Source: an uncultured Lachnospiraceae bacterium (GTDB taxonomy: Bacteria > Bacillota > Clostridia > Lachnospirales > Lachnospiraceae). Taken from it: a DNA stretch of 64,000 nucleotides. The position numbers were made by a program, and so were the translations under genes. Below, in pieces: positions 35,001-43,359 of the stretch; position 1 is the first letter of the stretch; each line of letters begins with the position of its first letter. The stretch lies in the NCBI GenBank assembly GCA_910578555.1, contig CAJTPS010000012.1:1-64000 (forward strand), in the 5' to 3' direction. The notes beneath the pieces were generated by a model. The model saw only the letters and a program-made list of their open reading frames with translations. It had not been told where the DNA came from and made no database searches.

Positions 35001-36292
35001 TTGATACACTTCATGTCCTGACCGCCGATATCCAGAATACAGTCTACTTCAGGATTGAAGAAGGCGGCGGCGTTATAGTGCGCAACGGTCTCGACCTCGC
35101 CGTCATCTAACAGGAAGGCGGCCTTCATCAATGCTTCACCGTAGCCGGTGGAACAGGAACGAACGATCCTGGCACTCTTCGGGAGAAGCGCATGAATTTC
35201 CTTCAGGGAGCGGATCGCCGTCTTTAACGGACTTCCGTCATTGCTGCTGTAGAAGGAATAGAGCAGGGAGCCGTCTTCGCTGACGAGGGCAACCTTCGTG
35301 GTCGTGGAACCGGCGTCGATGCCAAGGAAACAGTTACCCTCATAGGAAGCCAGACCGGCAGTCGTCACATGGTGCGCGCCGTGCCTTGTACAGAAGTTCT
35401 GATATTCTTCCTCGGAGGCAAAGAGCGGCTCCATGCGTTCCACTTCAAATTCCATCTTGATATCGGAGGAAAGCTTATCCACCATTTCTTCCATTGCAAA
35501 ATGCACCTCTTTTTTGGCATTCAGCGCAGAACCGATGGCAGCAAACAGATGAGAGTTATCGGTGTCGATAATATGTTCGTCATCCAGCTTCAATGTGCGG
35601 ATGAAGGACTGTTTTAATTCTGATAAAAAGTGCAGCGGTCCGCCCAGGAAGGCTACATGCCCTCTGATTGGTTTGCCGCAGGCAAGACCGCTGATCGTCT
35701 GATTAACGACAGCCTGAAAAATGGAAGCGGATAGGTCTTCTTTCGTGGCACCCTCATTGATGAGCGGCTGGATGTCGGATTTGGCGAACACGCCGCACCT
35801 TGCCGCGATCGTGTACAGTGAATGATAATTTTTGGCATACTCATTCAGCCCGGCCGCGTCAGTCTGCAGCAGGGAAGCCATCTGGTCGATGAAGGAACCG
35901 GTACCGCCGGCGCAGATGCCGTTCATGCGCTGTTCCACGTTGCCGCCCTCAAAATAGATGATCTTGGCATCTTCTCCGCCCAGTTCGATTGCCACATCAG
36001 TGGCGGGGGCGAGTGTCTGCAGTGAGGTGGAAACTGCAATTACCTCCTGCACGAAGGGAACCTGCAGATGGTTGGCCAGCGTCAGACCGCCGGAACCGGT
36101 GATCATCGGATGTACGGTTATATTTCCAAGTCTGTCATAGGCCTTTTGCAACAGGCCGGACAGCGTTTCTTTTATATTTGCGAAATGTCTCTGATAGTCA
36201 GAAAAGAGTACCTGCTGCTTTTCATTGAGAACAGCGATCTTTACGGTTGTGGAACCGATGTCGATGCCAAGCGTATATTGCATTTCACTCAT
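32048..36292 (-). CDS. Giant acyl-CoA dehydratase activase-like protein (two ASKHA ATPase domains, DUF2229, HgdB-like part)
   Basis: 1414 residues from ATG 36292, eleven bases after AAAGGAG; the in-frame GTG 36304 leaves no spacing. Two BadF/HgdC-type ASKHA ATPase modules lie at about 1-270 (LGIDIGSTTVKIAV) and 315-600 (LGIDAGSTTTKVAL). The first has the GICAGGTGSFIDQM loop, the second EACSSGCGSFIETF, where activators bind a bridging [4Fe-4S] cluster. A DUF2229 part follows with CKGCTNNC, then an HgdB-like region with many Cys. In 2-hydroxyglutaryl-CoA dehydratase systems the activator injects high-energy electrons. Fused forms like this are widespread in Clostridia but have no settled substrate. 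Confidence 0.85.
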   Translation of the reverse strand: MSEMQYTLGIDIGSTTVKIAVLNEKQQVLFSDYQRHFANIKETLSGLLQKAYDRLGNITVHPMITGSGGLTLANHLQVPFVQEVIAVSTSLQTLAPATDVAIELGGEDAKIIYFEGGNVEQRMNGICAGGTGSFIDQMASLLQTDAAGLNEYAKNYHSLYTIAARCGVFAKSDIQPLINEGATKEDLSASIFQAVVNQTISGLACGKPIRGHVAFLGGPLHFLSELKQSFIRTLKLDDEHIIDTDNSHLFAAIGSALNAKKEVHFAMEEMVDKLSSDIKMEFEVERMEPLFASEEEYQNFCTRHGAHHVTTAGLASYEGNCFLGIDAGSTTTKVALVSEDGSLLYSFYSSNDGSPLKTAIRSLKEIHALLPKSARIVRSCSTGYGEALMKAAFLLDDGEVETVAHYNAAAFFNPEVDCILDIGGQDMKCIKIKNQTVDSVQLNEACSSGCGSFIETFAKSLNYSVEEFAKAALFAEHPIDLGTRCTVFMNSKVKQAQKEGASVADISAGLAYSVIKNALFKVIKVSDASELGKNIVVQGGTFYNDAVLRSFEKIADCQAIRPDIAGIMGAFGAALIAREHFEEGYQTTMLTIDQITSLQFETSMAKCKGCTNNCRLTINKFTGGRQYISGNRCERGLGKTKNENGIPNLYDYKLKRLFSYEPLSADQAPRGTVGIPRVLNMYENYPFWFTFFTRLGYQVVLSPSSNRKIYELGIESIPSESECYPAKLVHGHVAWLINQKADFIFYPALFYERDEFHGANNHYNCPIVTSYSENIKNNVEEIGRGEVAFRNPFMAFSSLQTVTSALAREFKELPVTEVMDAAKAAWDELARARQDMRDKGEEVLRFMTENHVRGIVLAGRPYHIDPEINHGIPELINSYNIAVLTEDAVSHLAEPERPLIVSDQWMYHSRLYAAASYVKTREDLDLIQLNSFGCGLDAVTTDQVNDILSGSDKIYTCLKIDEVNNLGAARIRIRSLLSAIKVREQKHKQRTIRSSAIEKVAFTEEMRKEYTILCPQMSPIHFDIMQAGFEACGYRFEVLGNDNRHAVDVGLKYVNNDACYPSLMVVGQIMDALLSGKYDVNKVAIIMTQTGGGCRATNYVGFIRRALEKAGMPQIPVISLNLAGIESNPGFHLNAELLMRAAYSTLFGDILMRCVYRMRPYETTPGSVDALHANWKEKCRAFVSRKHMNYYTFRKMCRQIIRDFDAVPIHEDMRKPKVGIVGEILVKFAPAANNHLVELLEAEGAEAVVPDLIDFMLYCFYNQIYKADYLGTSRKAALVSRFGIRALEQMRGAAAKEFARSRHFTPPVSIYKIVEYAKPIVNIGNQTGEGWFLTGEMVELIHSGVNNIVCTQPFGCLPNHVVGKGVIKELRKRFPLSNIVAIDYDPGASEVNQLNRIKLMLSTAQKNVNKSLRD

Positions 36293-36608
36293 TTCGGATA
36301 TCACTCCTTTTTTATTTATAGGAAATTTTACAGCGTCTTTCGAGTTCGCAAAGCGAATCTCGCAATCGGGCGAAGCTCGATTTTTACTTATTTAATAGGA
36401 AATTCTGAACCATGTCATTATACGACACGATTTTGCAAAAAGCAATCGGCTAATTGTTGGTAATGTGTTAAGATTTTAAAATGTATTTATTAAATTTTTA
36501 TGACATCTGTATTTTTGAGGGGAGCGGCGTTTACTTTTAAAAAAAGGAATGTTAAAATGTATTCAGTTTTGTACACGAAAATACATGGGAAAGGCGTGGT
36601 TATTTATA
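36293..36608. other. Intergenic region between divergent genes, with hairpins
   Basis: About 315 bases without a gene. It contains two adjacent hairpins: a GAGTTCGC/GCGAATCTC stem at about 36346 and ATCGGGC-GAA-GCTCGAT at about 36364 followed by TTTTTA. The rest is AT-rich and probably holds the divergent promoters. No clear -35/-10 pair was identified. Confidence 0.4.
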
Positions 36609-37478
36609 ATGAGTCCTTTTGAACGTAAGTTTGGTAAATATGCGATCAGGAATCTGTCTTTTGTGCTGGTGGCATGTTATGCGGCAGGTTATCTGATCGA
36701 ACTGATCGACAGGAGCGGCGTGCTGATTCAATACCTGACGTTAGACCCGTATGCGATCCTGCACGGTCAGATCTGGCGGCTGATCACATGGGTTCTGATT
36801 CCGCCGCCGACGGGGAATATCTTTTTCCTGCTGATTATGATGTACTTTTATTGTTCTATCGGTACGACGCTGGAACGGACCTGGGGGACCTATCGGTATA
36901 ATGTATATTTGTTTTCGGGTATGCTCTTTACCATAGCGGGCAGTTTTCTGCTGATGGGATATCAGTATCTCTTTCATGGAGATACTTTTGCGGCGACAGG
37001 GGCGGCGGCATATTATTTTCGCTTTGTTTCTGTTTTTTTCAGCACCTATTACATTAATATGTCGATTTTTCTTGCTTTTGCGGCGACGTTTCCGGATGTG
37101 CAGGTGCTGCTTATGTTCATCATTCCCATTAAGGTGAAGTGGCTGGGAGTCATTTATGCGGTTATGCTTGTGTTTGATTTCTTCCAGACAGGCGTGGAGG
37201 GCAGATTTGCCATCGCTGCATCTCTGCTGAACTTCGTGGTATTTTTCATCACTTCCCGCAACATGATGCACCTGAATCCGAAGCAGATCCACAGGCGTCA
37301 GGAGTTTAAGCGGGATGTGCGCAGAAATACGGGTGTTACGAAACACAAGTGTGCGATTTGCGGCAGGACGGAAGTGGACAGTCCGGAACTGCAGTTCCGG
37401 TTCTGTTCCAAGTGTGACGGCAACTATGAGTACTGCGAGGAACATTTATATACGCACACTCATGTTAAGAGGTCATAA
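36609..37478 (+). CDS. Rhomboid-like membrane protein lacking the catalytic Ser, with C-terminal zinc ribbon
   Basis: 289 residues from ATG 36609; ATG 36549 is an in-frame alternative with poor spacing. Six hydrophobic segments at about 20-215 with a rhomboid-like layout (YAILHGQIWRLITWVLIPP, LERTWGTYRYNVYLFSG). The usual GxSG motif is replaced by FAATGAAAYYF, so no serine protease activity is expected. The C-terminus is a soluble zinc ribbon (HKCAICG...FCSKCDGNYEYCEEHLYTHTH). The role is unknown; inactive rhomboids elsewhere act as chaperones or quality-control factors. Confidence 0.75.
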   Translation: MSPFERKFGKYAIRNLSFVLVACYAAGYLIELIDRSGVLIQYLTLDPYAILHGQIWRLITWVLIPPPTGNIFFLLIMMYFYCSIGTTLERTWGTYRYNVYLFSGMLFTIAGSFLLMGYQYLFHGDTFAATGAAAYYFRFVSVFFSTYYINMSIFLAFAATFPDVQVLLMFIIPIKVKWLGVIYAVMLVFDFFQTGVEGRFAIAASLLNFVVFFITSRNMMHLNPKQIHRRQEFKRDVRRNTGVTKHKCAICGRTEVDSPELQFRFCSKCDGNYEYCEEHLYTHTHVKRS

Positions 37479-37511
37479 AGAACCCCATACAGGGGCATAG
37501 ACGGTGAAAAG

Positions 37512-38252
37512 ATGAATCAGGAAATCTTATTCGGTAAAACATTAGAACAGGTTAAGAAGACCGCGAAGGAACAGGGAAACTGCATCTCCAGAGAGCAGGT
37601 AGAGGAGGCTTTCGCGCCGCTTGCTCTTGGCGGAGAGCAGATGGAGCTGGTCTACGGATATCTGCGCCAGCATAAGATCGGTATCGGGGAGCCGGCAGAT
37701 CCGGACGAGTATCTGGCGGCGGAGGAGAAAGACTATCTGAATACGTATCTGGAAGAACTGCGGGCACTTCCGGAGGCTTCACAGGGAGAGCGGGAAGCCG
37801 TTACACTGTCCGCCATGGCGGGCGACGTGCAGGCACAGAGCAGGCTGACAGAACTGTATCTGCCGGAAGTGGCGGAGATTGCCAGGCTTTATGCCGGACA
37901 GGGCGTGTATCTGGAAGATCTGATCGGCGAGGGCAACGTGGCGCTGACAGTGGGTGTTACTATGCTGGGAGCGCTGGAACAGGCAGCAGAAGCACAGGGA
38001 ATGCTCGGTAAAATGATCATGGACGCCATGGAAGACTACATTGCACAGAATGCGGAGGAGTCCAGGAAGGATAAGAAGATAGTCGAGAAGGTCAATAAAG
38101 TGGCGGATGCGGCAAGAGAGCTGTCCGGGGAACTTCACAGGAAAGTGACGGTGGAGGAAGTGATGGAGGAGGCGGGGCTTAGCAGAAAGGCGATCGAGGA
38201 TGCCATACGCATGAGCGGCGGCAGGATAGAGGATCTGGAACCGGCAAGGTAA
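37512..38252 (+). CDS. Degenerate sigma-70-like protein (regions 1.1-, partial 2- and 3-like)
   Basis: 246 residues. Residues 1-55 resemble sigma region 1.1 (CISREQVEEAFAPL...LVYGYLRQHKIGI). Residues 95-140 match the start of region 2 (ELYLPEVAEIARLYAGQGVYLEDLIGEGNVALTVGV). Residues 195-235 resemble region 3 (ARELSGELHRKVTVEEVMEEAGLSRKAIEDAI). The -10-recognition helix 2.4 and all of region 4 are missing. It could bind core RNA polymerase without reading a promoter, and so act as a regulator or decoy. The family is not characterised to my knowledge. Confidence 0.7.
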   Translation: MNQEILFGKTLEQVKKTAKEQGNCISREQVEEAFAPLALGGEQMELVYGYLRQHKIGIGEPADPDEYLAAEEKDYLNTYLEELRALPEASQGEREAVTLSAMAGDVQAQSRLTELYLPEVAEIARLYAGQGVYLEDLIGEGNVALTVGVTMLGALEQAAEAQGMLGKMIMDAMEDYIAQNAEESRKDKKIVEKVNKVADAARELSGELHRKVTVEEVMEEAGLSRKAIEDAIRMSGGRIEDLEPAR

Positions 38253-38332
38253 CGGAGCGGGAACGGTTTCGATGCCGAAGTGGTAAATCTGTCGGTGTGG
38301 ATCTGCCGGCAGGGAAAGACAGAGGTACCAAA

Positions 38333-38755
38333 GTGGATTATCAGGACAATGATTTTAAATATTTTATGCAGGACACAGGTTCCATCTATCTGGGCGCCAG
38401 ATTCAGCTATGCGGAGATTCTGGCCCAGGAGATGGTTTCTTTTAAATATAAGAGTATTGTAGAGCATTATATTCTGAAAGATACCGATCCGCAGACGACA
38501 TTGGAGAGTCAGTTGTACTATATGACGCCGGATCAGTTCTCATATAAGACTTATCTGCAGCTTAAGGCGAGAGTGAAGGTCAGTATGCTTGCCGTCAGGA
38601 AGAGCCTGCTTGGCAAAGAGAAGGCCGGATATGTGAATAAGGTGATGAAACTGGATGAAATCGTTGCAATGAATCTCGCACAGAAGAAAAAATGCGGCAT
38701 GATTGTGCAGGAATTGATTCTTTCAAAGCTCGCAATTATGGGGTTTAATGTATAA
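38333..38755 (+). CDS. Hypothetical protein downstream of sigma-like gene
   Basis: 140 residues from GTG 38333, seven bases after AGAGG; GTG 38297 is in frame but lacks a site. Soluble, basic in the C-terminal half (LLGKEKAGYVNKVMKLDEIVAMNLAQKKK). No recognised domain. It lies 80 bases after the sigma-like gene with no terminator between, so co-transcription is likely. Confidence 0.6.
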   Translation: MDYQDNDFKYFMQDTGSIYLGARFSYAEILAQEMVSFKYKSIVEHYILKDTDPQTTLESQLYYMTPDQFSYKTYLQLKARVKVSMLAVRKSLLGKEKAGYVNKVMKLDEIVAMNLAQKKKCGMIVQELILSKLAIMGFNV

Positions 38756-39010
38756 TTTAAAAATATTTTGTTGAAAAGCGCGATAAATAACATCAAAGAA
38801 GCGTAAAAAGTTCTTGCTTATCGCGGCATTATTTGATAAACTGACATTGTCGGACAAGACGAACGACAAAATGACAACATAATAGCATTTATGCTATATA
38901 TGTTGCATGTAGTAAAATTCCCTTTTTACACAGGATAGGCAGAGAGTCCCCTAGTACTCTCTGCCTGTTCTTTTGTATTTTTTAACCAGAGTCCCGCCCG
39001 GCGAATTTTT
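38756..39010 (+). other. Gene-free stretch ending in a strong terminator
   Basis: About 250 bases without a gene. It contains an imperfect dyad (AACATAATAGCAT... at about 38875-38905) and ends with the terminator at 38936-38983, 180 bases after the previous stop. A small RNA could be encoded here, but no promoter was clearly seen. Confidence 0.35.
38936..38983 (+). terminator. Rho-independent terminator
   Basis: The 10-bp perfect stem GGCAGAGAGT/ACTCTCTGCC encloses an 8-base loop and is followed by a T-rich run. Confidence 0.88.
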
Positions 39011-39039
39011 TTGCTAAGTTTGCGCGGGCGTGGTATACT
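39011..39039 (+). promoter_or_regulatory. Sigma-A promoter for the M16C peptidase gene
   Basis: TTGCTA (39011), 17 bases, TATACT (39034), about 45 bases before ATG 39085. Confidence 0.7.
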
Positions 39040-39084
39040 ATATGGCAAATAATCTTGCGCAACGGAAAGGAGCATAAACGAAAA

Positions 39085-42006
39085 ATGCAGATAGAGCAGT
39101 TACAGGCATATACAGTATTGGAGAAGAAAGAAATTAAGGAGCTGAATTCAGTCAGTTATTTATTAAGGCATAATAAAACAGGCGCTCGCATTGCGCTCTT
39201 GTCAAACGATGACGACAATAAAGTGTTTTATATCGGTTTCCGCACGCCGCCGGCGGACAGCACCGGTGTGGCGCATATCGTAGAACACACCGTGCTCTGC
39301 GGTTCCGATAAATTTCCGGTGAAGGACCCTTTTATCGAACTGGCGAAAGGTTCTCTCAACACCTTCTTAAATGCCATGACTTATCCGGATAAGACGGTCT
39401 ATCCCGTGGCGAGCTGCAATGACAGGGATTTTCAGAATCTGATGGATGTCTATCTGGATGCGGTGTTCCATCCGAATATCTATCATGAAGAGAAGATCTT
39501 CCGGCAGGAAGGCTGGCACTACGAAATGGAGAATGCGGAGGATGATCTGACAATCAACGGCGTTGTCTACAGCGAAATGAAAGGCGCTTACTCCTCGCCT
39601 GATGATGTGCTGTGGAGAGAGATTATGAATTCCCTCTATCCGCATACGGCATATTCCGTGGAGTCCGGCGGTGATCCGGACGTTATTCCGCAGCTTACCT
39701 ATGAGGCGTTTCTTGCTTTTCACAAGAAATATTATCATCCGTCCAACAGCTATATCTATCTGTACGGCGATATGGATATGGCTGAGAAACTGCAGTATAT
39801 TGATGAGGAATATCTCTCAAAATACGATGCGCTGGCGGTGGATTCGGCGTTAGAGACGGAGGCGCCCTTTACGGAGACGCTTACGATAGAGAAGGAATAT
39901 CCGATTATGGAGAGCGAGTCTGAGCAGGACAATACCTATCTCGCTTATAACATTTCACTGGGAGAACTGCCTGACCGGAAGTTCTGTTATGCTGTATCCA
40001 CGCTGGTGGATGTATTGTGTATGATGCCCGGTGCTCCTGTGAAGCAGGCGCTTTTGGATGCGGGAATCGGCAAGGACTTAAACTATGCTTTTGATACGAG
40101 CGTGAAACAGCCTTATTTCTCGATGGTTGCCAAGAATGCCAACGCGCAGCAGAAAGAAGATATGATCCGTATTGTGGATGAGACGCTGGAGCGTCTTTGC
40201 AAGGAGGGGCTGGATAAGAGAGCGCTCAGAGCCAGCTTGAACAGCAGCGAATTTAAATACAGGGAGGCGGATTTTGGTTCCTATCCGAAGGGACTCATGT
40301 ACGGCCTGCAGGTGCTGGAAACGTGGCTTTATGATGATGAGAAGCCTTTTGTGAACGTGGAGCTCTTAGATGTATATAAAGAACTGAAACAGGCGGTTGA
40401 TACTTCTTATTATGAAGATCTGATCAGAGAACATCTGTTATGCAATCCGCATAAGAGTATCGTGGTGGTGAGGCCTGTGAAAGGACTGACCGGCATAAGA
40501 GAAAAGAAGCTGGCGGAACAGCTGGCGGAGCGCAAGGCCGCTATGAGCGTAGAGGAGATCGAGCGTATCGTCAGGGATACGGGCGCGTTAAAGGCGTATC
40601 AGGAAGAGCCGAGCAGACGGGAGGATCTGGAGAAGATTCCGCTGCTGGCCAGGGAAGATATGAAGCGGGAGGCTGCACCTTACTACAATGAGGAAAAGAA
40701 AGTTGACGGCACGGTGCTCCTGTATCATGATGTGTTCACCAACGGCATCGGCTATCTGCGGTTTATGTTCGATTTGCGTCAGGTGCCGGAGGAACTGTTC
40801 CCTTATGTGGGTATCCTGAAAATGGTACTCGGCCTGGTAAGCACGGAGCACTACAGTTACAGCGAACTGTATAATGAGATCAACCTGCTCACCGGAGGAA
40901 TCGCGCCGGCGGTCAATACCTATACGGATGCGGAGGATCTGTCGAAATATACGGCGACGCTTGACCTGAAGGTCAAGGTATTGTATGAGAATCTGCCGCA
41001 GGCATTTGCACTGGCGCAGGAGATCCTGACATGCGCCGATTATACGGACAGCAAGAGGCTCTATGAACTGGTGGCGGAAGGGCGTTCGTGCAAGCAGGCG
41101 GATATGATGGCGGCGGGACATACGCTGGCGGCGGGCAGGGCATTGTCCTATTTGTCGAAACCCGCGATGGTGATGGAGCACATCAACGGCATCCCGTTTT
41201 ATCAGCTTCTGGAAGACCTGGAGAAGCATTTCGATGTACGTAAGGAGGAAGTGACGAAGAATCTGCAGCGTGTGATCCGGTATATTTTCCGGCCGGAGAA
41301 CCTGTTGGTGGATTATACGGCTGAACAGGAAGGATTAAGAGAAATCGAGCCGCTGATCGTGCAGCTTAAGAGCAGTCTCTATCAGGAAACGGTAGAGGCG
41401 GCAGGGTATGACCCGGAGCCTGTAAGAAAGAACGAAGGATTTATGACTTCCGCGCAGATTCAATATGTATGCCGTGCAGGTAATTTTGAGAAGAAGGGAC
41501 TGCCTTATCATGGCGCGCTGAAGGTGCTGCGTGTTATGCTTGGTTATGACTATCTCTGGACGCAGGTGCGTGTCAAAGGCGGCGCCTATGGCTGCATGTG
41601 CAGTTTCGGCAGATCCGGAGACAGCTATTTCGTATCCTACAGAGATCCTAATCTGCAGAATACAATTGCAGTCTATGAGAATGCGGCGGATTATATTGCC
41701 GGTTTCGAAGCGGATGAACGGACGATGACGCAGTATATTATCGGCGCGGTGAGCGAGATGGATATGCCGATGACACCGGCGATGAAGGGTACGTATTCCC
41801 TTACCGGTTATATGACGCATTATCCTTATGAGAAGATTCAGAAGAACAGGGATGAACTTCTGGCGGCGGATGCAGACACGATCCGTGGTTTGTCAGAATA
41901 TATCCGTGCATTTATGGATGCAGACTGTCTGTGCGTGGTCGGCAATGAAGAGAACATTAAGGCAAACGGGGCGTTATTCGGGAAGACAGAGTATTTATTT
42001 CACTAA
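39085..42006 (+). CDS. Insulinase-family (M16C) zinc metallopeptidase, presequence-protease-like
   Basis: 973 residues from ATG 39085 after GGAAAGGAGC. The inverted zinc motif HIVEH (in VAHIVEHTVLCGS) with the distal Glu in VYSEMKGAYSSPDDVL defines M16. The double-length, two-half layout with an inactive C-terminal half (VRVKGGAYGCMCSFGRSGD) is that of M16C/PreP, which clamps around unfolded peptides and degrades them. No signal peptide, so it is a cytoplasmic oligopeptidase. Confidence 0.92.
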   Translation: MQIEQLQAYTVLEKKEIKELNSVSYLLRHNKTGARIALLSNDDDNKVFYIGFRTPPADSTGVAHIVEHTVLCGSDKFPVKDPFIELAKGSLNTFLNAMTYPDKTVYPVASCNDRDFQNLMDVYLDAVFHPNIYHEEKIFRQEGWHYEMENAEDDLTINGVVYSEMKGAYSSPDDVLWREIMNSLYPHTAYSVESGGDPDVIPQLTYEAFLAFHKKYYHPSNSYIYLYGDMDMAEKLQYIDEEYLSKYDALAVDSALETEAPFTETLTIEKEYPIMESESEQDNTYLAYNISLGELPDRKFCYAVSTLVDVLCMMPGAPVKQALLDAGIGKDLNYAFDTSVKQPYFSMVAKNANAQQKEDMIRIVDETLERLCKEGLDKRALRASLNSSEFKYREADFGSYPKGLMYGLQVLETWLYDDEKPFVNVELLDVYKELKQAVDTSYYEDLIREHLLCNPHKSIVVVRPVKGLTGIREKKLAEQLAERKAAMSVEEIERIVRDTGALKAYQEEPSRREDLEKIPLLAREDMKREAAPYYNEEKKVDGTVLLYHDVFTNGIGYLRFMFDLRQVPEELFPYVGILKMVLGLVSTEHYSYSELYNEINLLTGGIAPAVNTYTDAEDLSKYTATLDLKVKVLYENLPQAFALAQEILTCADYTDSKRLYELVAEGRSCKQADMMAAGHTLAAGRALSYLSKPAMVMEHINGIPFYQLLEDLEKHFDVRKEEVTKNLQRVIRYIFRPENLLVDYTAEQEGLREIEPLIVQLKSSLYQETVEAAGYDPEPVRKNEGFMTSAQIQYVCRAGNFEKKGLPYHGALKVLRVMLGYDYLWTQVRVKGGAYGCMCSFGRSGDSYFVSYRDPNLQNTIAVYENAADYIAGFEADERTMTQYIIGAVSEMDMPMTPAMKGTYSLTGYMTHYPYEKIQKNRDELLAADADTIRGLSEYIRAFMDADCLCVVGNEENIKANGALFGKTEYLFH

Positions 42007-42167
42007 AAAGAATACAATTTATGCAACCTTTTGTTCCCGCGAAAGGTATTATAGACAGAAGCAGTTGTCTGCGGGTGCTGCATAAGGGAGTATGACAGCG
42101 CCCATGGAACGAAGGAGCCGGAGAGTATGCCGTTGCAGGGCGGCAGGAAGCGGGAGGACAGAAAAAT

Positions 42168-43337
42168 ATGAGGAAGTTTATGAAGATGAGATATGCAACG
42201 AGGGTGTTACTGGCAGCAGGCACGCTGGCGGCGGTTCTGACAGGATGCGGCGGAACGAAATCTTACAGTGCCACCGATACGGCAAAGTATGAGGCAAGCG
42301 CCGAGGATGATTATGATGGCGGTTATATGATGAATAGTGCGGCGGGTGCGATGACGGAGGAAGCGGTCGAGCATGGGTATGACGATACAGCGTCGACTCC
42401 GCAAGCAGCTCTGGAAGAAGGAACTGCCGATGTGCCGGGCGATGCGCTGGCAGGCAGGAAACTGATCAAAAATGTCAATATGAATGTGGAGACAGAGGCG
42501 TTTGACGTGCTGGTGCCGAACCTGCAGAACCGGGTTACGGCGCTTGGCGGTTACATAGAGGATATGTCCAGTTACAGCAGGAATGACCACTATTCCTCAG
42601 ACTATATCGGAACCAAATATCTGCGCTGCGCCAATATGACGGCGCGTATTCCGAAGCAGAATCTGGATATTTTTCTGAACGAGGTGGGAGAGCAGTCGAA
42701 CATCGTGAGCCGCTCGGAGAGCGTGACCGATGTGACGCTGCAGTATGTAGATCTGGAGAGCCATAAGAAGGCGCTTACTACGGAACAGAGCAGACTGCTC
42801 GAACTGATGGAGCAGGCGCAGACGGTCGAAGATATCATTACGATAGAAGGGAGGCTTTCGGAGGTCCGCTACCAGATCGAGAGCATGGAGTCCCAGCTTC
42901 GTACTTATGATAATAAGATTGATTACAGTACCGTATATCTGTATATTGACGAAGTGGAGCGGTACACGCCTACGGAGGAGGTCACCACAGGTGAGCGCAT
43001 CAGGACCGGCTTTATGGACAGCATGAAGGGTGTCGGCAAAGGATTCAGCAATTTCGGGATCTGGTTTGTGATCAATCTGCCGTATCTGATCGTCTGGGCG
43101 GTTATCATCGTGATCAGTATACTGGTGGTGCGCCTGATTATCAAAAAGGCCGCAAAGCGCAGTGCACAGAAGACAGCAAAAAGAGTCAATCCCTATCAGA
43201 TGGTGCAGCAGCCGTATCCGCAGGGAATGGTGGTGCAGCAGGAGACTGGGCAGGGTAATCGACAGCCGGCGGAAAATACGACGGATGCAACAAACAAAAG
43301 CGCGGCACAGCCTGACGGGGCTGATAAAGAAAGCTGA
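42168..43337 (+). CDS. DUF4349-family lipoprotein
   Basis: 389 residues. The signal ends in the lipobox LTGC at about residue 27, so it is a lipid-anchored membrane protein. An acidic linker is followed by the DUF4349 domain (about 95-290) with long paired helices (QSRLLELMEQAQTVEDIITIEGRLSEVRYQIESME), then a membrane helix (LIVWAVIIVISILVV) and a polar tail. Family members are sometimes linked with anti-sigma or envelope stress systems; function is not settled. A GCAACCTTTTGTT box lies upstream at 42023. Confidence 0.85.
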   Translation: MRKFMKMRYATRVLLAAGTLAAVLTGCGGTKSYSATDTAKYEASAEDDYDGGYMMNSAAGAMTEEAVEHGYDDTASTPQAALEEGTADVPGDALAGRKLIKNVNMNVETEAFDVLVPNLQNRVTALGGYIEDMSSYSRNDHYSSDYIGTKYLRCANMTARIPKQNLDIFLNEVGEQSNIVSRSESVTDVTLQYVDLESHKKALTTEQSRLLELMEQAQTVEDIITIEGRLSEVRYQIESMESQLRTYDNKIDYSTVYLYIDEVERYTPTEEVTTGERIRTGFMDSMKGVGKGFSNFGIWFVINLPYLIVWAVIIVISILVVRLIIKKAAKRSAQKTAKRVNPYQMVQQPYPQGMVVQQETGQGNRQPAENTTDATNKSAAQPDGADKES

Positions 43338-43359
43338 CAGAAAACGGGGAAAGACGACT

